Of a DNA stretch of 64,000 nt, positions 37,400 through 47,767 are shown piece by piece. The notes under the pieces are model-generated. The model worked only from the letters and a program-made list of their open reading frames with translations. It did not search any database and was not told where the DNA came from. Position 1 is the first letter of the stretch, and the number at the start of each line of letters is the position of its first letter. The position numbers and the translations under genes were made by a program. The stretch spans positions 8,000,001 through 8,064,000 of the forward strand of contig OX485803.1 in assembly GCA_950295325.1 (NCBI GenBank). The letters run 5' to 3'. The stretch comes from Polytrichum commune. Its lineage: Eukaryota; Streptophyta; Polytrichopsida; Polytrichales; Polytrichaceae.

Positions 37400-38692
37400 C
37401 TGTGTCTGCCATGTTGATTTTTGCTTCATGGTGGCTGGGCATGCTACGAGGGCTTGACATTGTTTGATAATTTTTGCTGTAATGGTGTTTATTTGTGTTT
37501 CCCATTTAAGTGAAGGTGCGAGGTTTATTCCAAGATAAGTGTATGGTTCGTGTTGGTTTAAAACTGGAATTGTGTGGTTTCTATAATTTATATTAGTAGA
37601 TTGGATCAAGGCTTTGAATGTTATGGGATTCATTTTTTATTTATTAGGACATCCGGTCACTGCGCATTTGGGTATTCCGAGGTCCATTCCTGCCCATCCG
37701 CAGAATTTGTCTAATTTATTTAGTTGTACTTGTAATGATTTTAGTTTGTTAGCAATGGCTGCCAAATCATCTGCATATGCTGCGGATGTAATTTTCTCTT
37801 TAGATGTTCCGAAGGTGTATCCATTATCACCTTGGTGTAACCATCTAAGGAGGGGTTCTAAAAATATTATAAATAAATATGGGCTGAGAGTGTCTCCTTG
37901 TATTGTACCTCTTTGAATGGGAATAGGAAGGGTTTTACCAAAGTGTTCTCCCATAAATATGGTAGATGTTTGTGAGTATATGTTCCCGACGACATTTATG
38001 GCGTCAGTTGGATAGCCCAGGTCCTTCATTATGGCTAAAAGTCTTGCATGGTCAATGGAGCCGAAGGCATTTTTGAAGTCAATGTAGAGGATGTATATAT
38101 CTTGGTTCGTAAGTCTAGCATCTTCTAATGCTGCAATGAGGAGTTGAAGTTGTCTAGATGTTTCTCTTTCAGTTCTAAATCCTTCTTGGTTGTCATGCAA
38201 TATTTGGTATCTTTCCCCATAAGCTGAAAGGATAGATGTTAGTGTGCTTGTGTATAATTTATATATGGTGTTAGCTAGTGCGATAGGTCTGTGGTTGGTA
38301 AGTTGTGACGAGTCACCTTTCTTATATAGTAAGATTGTTAAACTGGTTTTCTACAATGCGGGAATTTGCTTTTGTTTGTAGCAGTGTTTGAAGAATAAAT
38401 AGAGTAGTTTGTGAAATCGTAGGGGCATGTTTTTTAAAATTGAATTAGGAATTTTGTCAGGGCCCGGAGCTTTGTTGTTGCTTAGGTTTTTAAGGCAGAA
38501 GTCGTATGTTTCTTGGTCAAAGTATGTGTGCAGGGGAATTTGGGGTTCACCACGTTGATCGATTGTAAATCCTTCTAGGTCGTGCCATGGGTATTGCCTA
38601 ACACCACACGTGTAGTATGGTAGGTGAATATTATGATAGTGACATGTGGGTACTGTTGGGCGGTTACTGATGGATTGTTGGATGTGTATTTC
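37400..38692 (-). other. Reverse transcriptase domain of the retroelement
   Basis: Fingers motif KAPGPDKIPN, then LLYKKGDSSQLTNHRPIAL, catalytic YIDFKNAFGSID, RGTIQGDTLSPYLF and YADDLAAI. Two stops (38693 and 38351) precede the catalytic core; a frameshift follows it at 37418-37422. Confidence 0.9.
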
Positions 38693-39439
38693 TTATGCAA
38701 TGTCTTCCGGGCTAGTCATGATATTATTTTGTCTATCCGTGATGGAGTCTAGGGGGAAGGTTTCGGAGTGTTTGAAGACTTTCCTATTTATCTTTTTGGG
38801 GTTTTTTTCATACATTTGTCGGTATTTTGATACAGCTTTTAGAATACAGTCTTTGGTATATTTTGTGGTGATTTTTCTGGCTTCTTTATTAGCGGTTTTT
38901 GCGATGGCAGCTATGGTGTTTATCCATTTATTTGGAGGAGTGGTTGTTGTGAGTGGGTGTGGGATTAACACATTTTGGTGATTTCGAATTTCATTTAGGA
39001 TAGGGTGAGTTTGCCAGTGTGGGTTGTTTTTTGCAATGTATATAGTTTTTCTAATAAGGTGATATGTTTCAAGATATTTTTTCCATTTTTTTGATAGTTT
39101 TCGTGGCAGGAAGTCACCTTGCTGTGCAGTTTTGTTCGTGAGGGATGGTATTGGGGTTGCTTTGCAGGTTTTTTCAATGGTTTCAGAGGTTTTCTCTACA
39201 ATATTGTCTAGTGTTTCACAGGCTTCTTGCCATTGATAAGGGTTGAGGTGGTTGTGGTCCTCTAGTAATTTGGTTCGTTCGTTTAGTTGCGTGGAGTATG
39301 TTTCAAAAAATTCTATATTGAATTTTTCTAAGTTTTCCGGAGGGATTGGATTTAGTATTTTGGATGGTGTGATATTCGTGGGGAGTAGGGGTCTAGCTAT
39401 AAGTGTGTTTTGGGGTATGTGCAGAGTGACTGGGTAGTG

Positions 39440-40174
39440 GTCTGAGTTTAGATTCATGTTTGTGTTTGTTGTGGAGGTGAATCTATTATTGTCTAGTGAG
39501 TTGATATAGAAGCCGTCTATAAGGCTAGTTGATGTGTAATTATAGCCTCATTGTCTAGAGAGTATAGTGTCCGTAGGTATATATTCTAAATTGAGGGTTG
39601 TGGTGAAGTTTTTCCATTGTATGTCTTCTTATTGTGGAGGTGTGTTATTGTTATGGTTTTGTCTACCAGTGAGTGCAATGTCTCGGTTAAAATCACCACA
39701 TAGGATGTGCATGTGGTTTGGATGGGCAATGATTTGATTAGTGATTGTCATTTTGAGGTACGGAATGAGGTGGATATCTTCTATGTGTGTGGGCATATAC
39801 ATGTGTATGATTAGCCATGGTAGGAGTAGATGATTGTTTATTTTTATTATTTGTAAGTATGGTGAGATGTTTGCTGGTGAAGGGATCTTGGTGACGTTTC
39901 CGGAAAATGCGTATTTGTTATGAATTAGTGTGAGTAAGCCACCTCTTCCGGGGGTGTAAGGCATTCTTTGTTGTATACATCTTGTGAGGGTGTGCGTGTT
40001 GTTAAAAATAAGTTTGTATTCAGGGAATAAATTTTGTATGTATTTTGTTGATTTAGTTGCTGTCAATTTGGTTTCTTGGATATTAATGATTGCAGTGTTT
40101 CTGAAGGAGTAGTTTATTAGGCTTTGTAGATTTGGTAAGGCTGTGTTAAGCGATGAGGCATTCCAAGTTATCAT
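39440..40174 (-). other. APE endonuclease domain of the retroelement
   Basis: The domain begins MITWNASSL, then NIQETKL (metal-binding Glu), CGDFNRD (Asp-Asn pair) and SDHYPV (catalytic Asp-His). These are the ordered active-site motifs of the APE/exonuclease III fold. Two stops lie inside (39629 and 39548). Confidence 0.88.
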
Positions 40175-40824
40175 GTTTGTTTCGTGGTTGATATTTATGA
40201 CGTTTCTTGGAGTTGGTGTAGGGGTGTTTGGAAGTGGAGGTGGGTGTGAGTATTTGATTATGTTTTCTAGGAATCGGAGAGATTCGGTTATTAATTTTTC
40301 TGGAAGATAGGGAAATTTTCTTTGGAGTGTGGCTGGAGTAGGTGGGGTTTCTTGGCTGTGGATGAATTCATATAGTTCAGTATGTATAGTATTTTTGGGG
40401 AGTATTATGTCTTGGTTATTTTCTACAAATGTAGTGTATGGATGTTGTGTTAGAATATGTCGTTCGGGGGGTTGTTAAGGTTGGCTAGCCTAATAATAAG
40501 CGTGTTGGTCCATATATTGTTAAAGTGGTGAATGTGTGGTTGGGCTAGTATATTGTTACATGTGTTTATTGAGGGGTTTATAGTGATGATTAAGGCGTAT
40601 AGTATGTGAGTTGGTGGAGAGTGTCTTTGTGTGTGGATGTATTGATGTAAGTATGTATACGTAGTGGTTGCTTGGTGATGTAGTGGATGATTATGTTTTA
40701 GTATGGGTGCAAATGTGGTAGCTATATGTTGAAATTCGGGTTGCAGTTTTATCGTATTTGGAATAAAATATTGTTTGGCTCTTTTTTTATGTGAAGCGGG
40801 ATGTGTATGTAAAATATCAGACAT

Positions 40825-40869
40825 TGGTCCGGGGTTGGGTTCTATATCTCCACATTTTAATAATGTTAG
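40825..40869 (-). other. 2A-like ribosome-skipping motif
   Basis: The codons just before the ATG at 40824 read LTLLKCGDIEPNPGP. This fits the 2A consensus D(V/I)ExNPG|P, preceded by the usual leucine-rich stretch. In known 2A sequences the peptide bond between the last Gly and Pro is skipped, separating the upstream peptide from the downstream protein. Here the release point is one residue before the methionine of the main ORF. Only about 22 codons of upstream frame remain inside the element. Confidence 0.88.
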
Positions 40870-40904
40870 TTTGTTAATAAAGTAGTACCCATTGTTGTTT
40901 CACA

Positions 40905-42629
40905 ACTAAAACATATTGTCCCAAAATGATACGCATGTTGATAAAATTTTCCTACATGGTATGTTACATTAGGAGAGAGGGAGTTATCGTATACAAGCAT
41001 ATCTCTCATCCATCCAACAAAAAAACTTGAAAGTTGATCCCGTATAGGTTTGTTGCTTATTCATTTTAAATGACTTCCAATAGACTATCTCAAGGTCTTC
41101 AAAGTTGCACCATTTATGATGTTTAGTGTCACATGTGTAATAGTGTCACTTACCCTATTTTGAGGCGTATGCTAGGTTACATTGATGATCAACAACTTCA
41201 GCATGAGTTTCATTTCATGAAACTTGGCATACAAGTGCACTTACTAATATCTTGGCATGAGTAAGGTCGACGCATCCATAGTCGACTAGGTTCACTTAAT
41301 TGCTCATTAGGGTCACGTAATGCCGACATAGATGAGATCTATACTTAAGTACATAACTCCACGTAGTTGTTATGCTTTGATTTGAATTGTGGAGCATGGT
41401 TTTAAACCATACCTTCATTCCATAATCAATAGAAGGACAAACATAAGAGATCCACAAACTTAATCCACAAACATAAGAGATCGTTTTGATTCTTGTAATG
41501 ATATAAGTATATGTTATCAACATTGTTGGTTTTAGAACTAAGGAACAAAAAGGACAACAAACATTAATCAAAATAATCCCAAATTTTTTCCTCTAACTTA
41601 AGTATAGTTGTCCACTAATAGAAGTAACTATGTATTACGTATCAGTTGTGTAGCTTTAAGTATGACCCCAAACATGAATGAACATCACACATTAACATGG
41701 CTACATGAAAAGGAACATTTTGATACAAAATTTCACATGATCAAATATACATGTATGGAATCATAACACTTGACCCAAGGTGCTAGGTCACAAAACATAC
41801 ATAATTCACCTCTAGTATCTTATAGTAGTAGAATTACTCACATATATAGGCCAATTTACATTCCTCCTACTCAAGTGATCCCATCACCTTTCACTCAAGC
41901 TAATCCTAGAAGATCTTAGCCATTCGTCTTTCCTTCGATCTAAGAAAATGGTCAGCTCTAGATTTCATCACGACCGTTGCTTTAGGCGCCATGGTGCATT
42001 GGCCATTTCACTCAACATCAAGTTATCTTTTCCATGTCATCACCCTCCTCAGAATCAGGCTTGTGTTGCAGTAAACATACTTTGCATTCTTGCAGTGTGC
42101 GTTGTGTGTTGACACCTTTTGTGTTATAACGTTGTAGTATTTGTAGCAACATATGATGGTTCCAAAGACTCGGATTCAATAGAGGATAAGCAACCACATG
42201 TAAAAATGGTTAGCTTGGTGTCAAAGACATAGAGGCAGACCCAAAATCTTATGATGACTATGAGTTGGGAGATGCGGTTTTTCAATAATCATCTCAAACT
42301 CCTCCTCAAAGAATTTTGATATAGGATGAAGACATGTTTGAGAGACCTTTGATGACAAAAGGAACCTTTCGAGCACTACTTAGGATGCACAAGAATACAA
42401 TATTAAGTCAATTATTAAACTATGAGTGTGTTCCTCCGCTTAATTTGGTCACTACAAAGGAGGTTGCATTGGGAAAGGATTGCCTTCCAATAAATGGGGA
42501 GGAAAAACAAACTATGCTAAATCACTTGGGTGTGTATTTTAAAGCCTAGAGGTGTTGTTGTAGTAGTTGGGACCTATTGAGATGGCCTGGTTGTAGAACT
42601 AGACATGTTGAGGTGATTTAATAGCCATA
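40905..42629. other. Gene-free region
   Basis: About 40975-41110 is a dispersed repeat related to 15340-15480. No gene recognised. Confidence 0.5.
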
Positions 42630-42763
42630 ACATAAAAACCGACGGCCTCTCGACCAAAGTTTGGGTTTCCATTCCCGTCCAACCCAAACTTCCTTCGAGA
42701 GTCTGTCGCCTTCTTCAACAAGTAGTCATTTTAGAGTCCGGAGGCATTTGGACTTTGGCCTTA

Positions 42764-43353
42764 GGGCCACTTCACACTCAAGGTTGAAGACCCCTAACCA
42801 TGGCAATGTAAGAGCTCTCATTGGTCGAAAAGGCGAAGACCATCCAAGTTCACTTCACACTAGGAGGTGAAGGCCTATAGGCCCAAAGAAAAGTTCGTGG
42901 ATAAAAAGTCTACATGGAGTCCTACATGGCATGTCACGGATAAGGGTGCATGGTCTACTGGAATTTGCGTCATACCCACCTCCAAGAGGTGGGCATGACG
43001 CAAATTCCGGGAGACCATGACCTTTTTAATAATTTTCCCAGCATGACATTTTTCAGGACAGACTACAGGGCATATTCCAGAACAGATTCTAGGACAAACA
43101 AACACCACCAAGTAATTCTCTTGAATTGAGAAAGTTTGAGACATATTATATTGAACCAAATCCTCCCCTCTTTTTCCGCCAACAAAATATGCAATGGTCC
43201 CGTAACATGGTTCATTCTCACTTCACACTATGCTTGAGGGCCCAAGACTACATAAGATGGCTTTCCCAACACCCATGGTACAACCTTTGGATGAGAGTCA
43301 GGGGTCCTCACCATTACAAGGTCATGGCTCTTGGCTCATGTGTGAAGTGGCCC
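42764..43353. mobile_element. Nested PIF-type MITE with TTA duplication
   Basis: A 590-bp element whose ends are GGGCCACTTCACAC and its complement, with TTA at 42761-42763 and 43354-43356. Removing it with one TTA restores continuity of the outer element, as judged against the copy at 58730-59214. Inverted relative of 6957-7454. Confidence 0.85.
42949..43019. repeat. Near-perfect hairpin inside the nested MITE
   Basis: 34-base arms match at 31 positions around a 3-base loop (arms 42949-42982 and 42986-43019). Confidence 0.9.
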
Positions 43354-43747
43354 TTAGTGTGAAGGATCGAGAGGCCGAACCCTTGGTTTCTTGCAATATG
43401 ATGGGTGGAAATCGACGGCTTCTCGACCTTCGGCCATAGTGTGAAGCGCCCCTTAATAAGAATCGTGGTCCTAGACCACACTTCCCATTCTTCGCACGGG
43501 GTTATGTCAATTGGTGTCCTAGATATAGAACCACGTCCTGGCGTGTGAAGTGTCATGCCAATTGCAGTTGCCACCTAATTGACCTCATTAGTTTCTCCCT
43601 CCAGCTACCGCCACGGGGGAAGAGATAGACTCACCTCAGGCAGGACGGAGGATGATTAACTTAAGCACAACTGGAGCATCTCATGGGTCTAAAAACAATG
43701 ACTATACTGTGCTCCACTTTGTTTTTAGGGTCTCAGGAGAGCTGTCA

Positions 43748-44173
43748 GGGTGAGCCTTCATGTAGGTCGTCGCCCACTACATTCTCGATAATAGTGGGTC
43801 GGAGGTGTTCGCATGTTGTAGTTAAGTAAAAGTTGTCATCCAACCACATTCTAGTGGTCTATTAGAATATGGAAGTGGACACATGTCATTTGATAACCTT
43901 GCATCCAATTTACGAATCTTCAACTTACAAGTGCCAGTCATCAAAGGAATATGACCGGTTGAAGATTCAAGTGAACCCATCTCGATTTAGAATTCCATCT
44001 TTGATGACCAAAAGGAGGAAATTAACATGTGCACCCGGATTTGAGGAAATGAGGAAATATGGTTGGCACATACGAAAGAACCCTACCCCACCAGATTCGC
44101 TCTACATTTGAACAAGTTTGTCCTTGTCCACACTAGAATCTGAGAGGGGAGCCGTCTACATATAAACTCACCC
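43748..44173. mobile_element. PIF-type MITE, GGGTGAG family
   Basis: The ends GGGTGAGCCTTCATGTAGGT and (complement) GGGTGAGTTTATATGTAGAC match the family of 4223-5957. The flanking triplets TCA and TAT are not identical, so the duplication has decayed or the ends are off by a base. Confidence 0.6.
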
Positions 44174-45359
44174 TATAATTAGGCTCCATGTTCTCCCTCC
44201 GAAACCTTCGTAGCCAAATATTGCCCCAGATATCCCCAACAGCCCCATGTGAGCATTCTTTGCAAAACAGCCGTAGTCGAGATTTTGCTACTGTCAACGG
44301 AGGTGGTTTCTAGGTAAGGCGTGAACCTTGCAGGGCAAACATGTGTAACTGGCTTGTAACGATATCACTGTCCGAGCCATCACCTCATGTGTCACATTGT
44401 GTATGTAGATCAGTCCTTTGCTCATTCAAATGAAAAGTGCACACTCAACAAAACGTACTGATGATCAGTGTAGCACTTCAATCCTTAAATGCCTGCACTA
44501 CGACAAAGTGGTGGATTTATGGTGAAAGGGTCGAATCTGGAACAAGATGTTTGCGGTAGGTTACTATGCATCTTTTGATCGTTGGGATTGAGCAATAGAC
44601 CTGATTTATAGATTCTACAACGCCGAGTGATTTGAAATTTGACTACCCAAAATACATACCAGTTTTTAGGGATGTTTCAATTAATGTGTCTCTTGTAATT
44701 TTTTCACTTTTCAACTTCTTACATGCTAATGAATACATATTATCCCTACCACAAATGAAAAATTGGATGAAATCTTCTGCTTACGTTATACTTATTTTTT
44801 TAAATTGTCTTTTTTACATGCAAAATCCACAATTGATCTGAACATGGTCCAATCACGTTGAAATTGTGGTTATAGCTTCAATATACATTTTCCCTCTTTA
44901 TGTAGGGTTCTACTTTAGGAGTTGCACTCCTTCAAGTAAACAGAAATTACTCATATACAGTGCTTTGACTTGTTGGAAATAGGCCCGGGCATTTATGGGT
45001 CATTGAAGTTCAAGTTGGCACTTTTTGTGTTGAGTCAAGAAAGTAATATAATATAAATGTAGAACTATTGTAGCACTGTTGATGATGATGGAGAAGGTGC
45101 GTGCATGTCGCCCCAACTGTGATCTCGCCCTGCAACGATGAAACAGGAGCTTTATAGATAGCGAGCGTGACGCTCATTTTGATTGAGGCACAGGTTAGTG
45201 GTCGGGACACTTACTTATAGGGCAATCGCGTGAGGTGTGGAGACTTGACAGGTGAGCTAGCTATCATGCTTGCGTGCACAGAAACGCTGGCTGGATCGTC
45301 TTCAGACATCGGTTGTTCAGCTATAAAGAATGTGTCAGGGTATAATCTATATAACTCAA
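44174..45359. other. Gene-free region
   Basis: No gene or repeat structure recognised. Confidence 0.45.
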
Positions 45360-47200
45360 CTGGATTTCATCTATGTTTGTGTGTTTCCATGCTAACACAC
45401 AGTTCAAGAGTGAGGTAGGAAGTGATACTAACATTATTGTTTTTGGGACTTGGAAGTGCATTCAACTGTATAGAATGTTGAGATATCTATAGCTCATGAA
45501 GGCATGCTATTGCTTCCTCCACGCAAACCTGGCTTGGAACTCATCACCGATGCTGGTCAACGGAGTACAACCGGATCTGTTGGTGCATGTGATTCCAGTC
45601 CCTCGTCCATTTTCAATGTGTTTACAAAGTTTGAGAGTGGAGTGGGAAGTGATTGAGATTGTTGTTTTTTGTATCTGGAGTCGGAAGTGTATATATTCAA
45701 GTACATGGAATGTTGAGGTACCAACTTGGTGCATTCCAAGGTAAATGGATTTAACTAGCTTTGTACTGTGTTGGTGTGTTTCCAGTCCCTCGTCCATTTC
45801 CATGCGTTTACAAAGTTTGAGAGTGGGGTGGGAAGTGTTTGAGGTCAATGATCTTTTTGTATTTGAACCGAAAGTGTATTCAACTTTATAGAAAGTTGGG
45901 GTTTCTGTAGCTTCATGAAGGCACGATATTGCATCCACCATGCAAACCTGGCTTGGAACTTATCACCAACTTGGTACATGCTGGGGAATCGGAGTTACTA
46001 GATTTGTACTTTGTTGGTATGATTGCAGTCCCTTCTCATGTGTTTACAAAGTGTGAGAGTGGAATGGGAACTGGCTGAATATTTTTTGGGCTCTTTCTTT
46101 CCGGCAGCCATCCAACCCTGTGAATGACATGCTGTTGATATTCTTTCATATTATTAGGAGCTTGAGCACTGGTATCGTCAAGGTCGACTGAGAGAAATAG
46201 ATTCAAGGCAGCAATATCATGTCGAAAATCATGTCATGCCTTGAATCTACTCCTGTCAGTCGACCTTCACGATACCTGTGCTCAAGCTCCTAATAATATG
46301 AATCCTTAAAATGGTTCCCTTTTTTTTGGCATTTGTCACATTGTAGAATCTCATAGAGACAATGTCATTGTTTAAACCTCAATGATAACCAAGTCCTACA
46401 GAGTCCTTGGTTGCTCATAAGCCTGCGCATGCAGGTTTGTCGATCAATGCTCATGATAAACGGAGGTAACTGAATTTGTACTGTGTGGTTGTGTTTCTAG
46501 TCCTTCATCCTTTTCCATATGTTTACAAAATCTGAGGGTGGAGTGGGAAGTGATTTAGATGCTACTTTTCTGTATTTGGAGTTGAAAGTGCATTCAACTA
46601 TTGGGATATTATCTGTTCCTCATGAAGCCCTGATATTACATCCTCGACACAAACCTGTAAATCTACAGGTTTACAGGATTTGCAGGAGTTATTGAAGCCT
46701 TTTGAGTGAAACAATTCCGTATGACTCTTTCGTAACACTAAGGGACTGCTGAAATGAACTTCACAGCAAACTTTTGAAGGCACCTATAATACAGAGTATA
46801 TTTCAAATACCTCCCCTTCATATTACCAAAACTGGGGTTCCAACACCCCTTGAATATTATAAAATGTCGGAAATGGGCCAAAGCTCCAAACCGAACCAAG
46901 AGTTTTTAGAGACTTTTAGATAACTCTATTTTGTAAGTTTTTCCTAAAGTTTTACTCAAGCTCCCCTAATTCTATGTCATCATGCAGTGGAGCTGATCTT
47001 GAAGGCATGACATTACACTCTCGACAAAAACCTGTGAATCCACGGTTGGAATTTGAAGGTCTTGGTGGCAGTCATAAGAGTTGCAGGAGGGGCTAGCTGG
47101 TGATACACGGAGTAGCTGGATTTCTACAGTGTTGGTGTGTTTCCTTAACTTCATTACCAAATGCAATCCCTCATCCATTTCTAGAGAAGATGCAAGTGAT
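45360..47200. repeat. Degenerate tandem repeat upstream of GLOX
   Basis: A module recurs imperfectly. One landmark (CATGAAGGCA...GATATTGCATCC...AAACCTGGCTTGGAACT) is found near 45494, 45910, 46617 and 47002. Another (CCAGTCCCTCGTCCATTTCC...GTTTACAAAG) is found near 45588, 45775, 46025, 46495 and 47160. Spacing varies because of insertions and losses; the first two landmarks are 416 bp apart. A minus-strand frame of 144 codons at 45507-45941 is a by-product: its two halves repeat because the DNA repeats. Confidence 0.7.
46147..46300. ncRNA. Candidate miRNA-precursor-like hairpin
   Basis: Two 64-base arms (46147-46210 and 46237-46300) match at about 59 positions around a 26-base loop. Length, stem quality and loop fit a plant miRNA precursor, but a young inverted duplication is equally possible because it lies inside the tandem repeat. 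A diverged single arm seems to exist near 47265-47335. No known miRNA was recognised. Confidence 0.4.
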
Positions 47201-47767
47201 TGACATTTTTGTCACTGCCGATACGCATGTACAGAAAATTGTCCAGCACATTGTAAACAATTTTCTGTGATGTTCTTTGAGTTGATTAGCAACTTGACTA
47301 CTCCCATCGTGAAGGTGGACGGAACGAAGTAGGTTGTTAAGTGTTGTTCACGTAACAACAAGGGTTACGCATGCTTGGTACAGTTTAGACAACACTCTAT
47401 TTAAACAGGTTAGACAACGCTCTATTTAAACAGCTTAGAAACGCTTTCCAAGTCTATTCTCAACAAAGTGTGTTGTAAAAATTCTTAAAAAATATGTTCA
47501 TTATGAAAGATTCGTACATTACATATACAAATCTGATGCTTAATAAACCTTCTATGTTTGTTACTTTGTAACACTTTTACATAATGCTCCCCTTCTCTGT
47601 TATCATTGTTAAGACCCAAGTATGCTAGCCCTTTGGTCGAAACATACAGCCTAGACAAGTTAACACTTTAAGGTTAAGCAGAAATTTGGGTAAGCTACTT
47701 TCAACCTTAATGCTCATTCTTGAATTTGCTGTACTGATGCGAAAGTTCGATTTTCTGCAGGCTAACG

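Larger units (their letters stand above)
33516..40890 (-). mobile_element. Single-ORF non-LTR retroelement with 2A, APE, RT, RNase H and C-terminal nuclease (Dualen/RandI-like)
   Basis: A 7375-bp insertion on the minus strand bounded by a perfect 14-bp duplication ATTGTTGTTTCACA (33502-33515 and 40891-40904). It carries one very long frame of about 2340 codons, interrupted by about nine stops and two single-base frameshifts. Domain order: 2A-like motif, uncharacterised N-terminal region, APE endonuclease, reverse transcriptase, Pro-rich linker, possible methyltransferase-like segment, RNase H, CCHC-like zinc motif, and PD-(D/E)xK-like nuclease. The two-endonuclease layout matches what is described for Dualen/RandI elements of green algae. 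The 2A-APE-RT-RNase H order also recalls trypanosome L1Tc. Its very CAA/ACA-rich, AT-rich coding sequence differs from the GC-richer L1 element at 18470-25954. The frame is open right up to the 5' boundary without an initiator upstream of the 2A, so this copy is probably slightly 5'-truncated. Confidence 0.9.
33801..40890 (-). pseudogene. Retroelement polyprotein ORF, decayed
   Basis: Read in frame from the element boundary. The frame shifts once at a C6 run (40466-40471 on the plus strand) and once at an A5 run (37418-37422). In-frame stops: TAA 39629, TGA 39548, TAA 38693, TAG 38351, TAA 37637, TAA 36894, TAA 36150, TAG 34260 and TAA 33840 (lowest coordinates); the last natural stop is probably TAG at 33801-33803. 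Most breaks are nonsense codons at places where CAA, CGA or TGG would fit. Motifs: APE QETKL, CGDFN and SDHYPV; RT APGPDKIPN, LLYKKGD, YIDFKNAFGSID, RGTIQGDTLSPYLF and YADD (about 37777-37766). RNase H has four acidic residues in TDGSF, AEMIAI, FTDSLN and NEQADK. A protein from this copy is not expected. Confidence 0.88.
42630..43452. mobile_element. PIF-type MITE with a nested second MITE
   Basis: The outer element is an inverted relative of 58730-59214 (shared GAAGAAGGCGACAGACTCTC and GTCGAGAGGC motifs). Its right TIR GGGGCGCTTCACACTATGGC (complement) ends at 43452 next to TTA (43453-43455). Its left end is not clearly preserved. It is split by the element at 42764-43353. Confidence 0.7.

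Noticed and set aside
33516-40890. Alternative genetic code (TAA/TAG as Gln) to explain the many in-frame stops
   Set aside because: The nuclear genes bS16 and GLOX in the same window end at TGA and TAA at the family-typical C-terminus, and the element also has frameshifts, so it is simply decayed.
45507-45941. 144-codon minus-strand frame upstream of GLOX
   Set aside because: Its two halves repeat because the underlying DNA is a degenerate tandem repeat; no family motif and no splice or start context.
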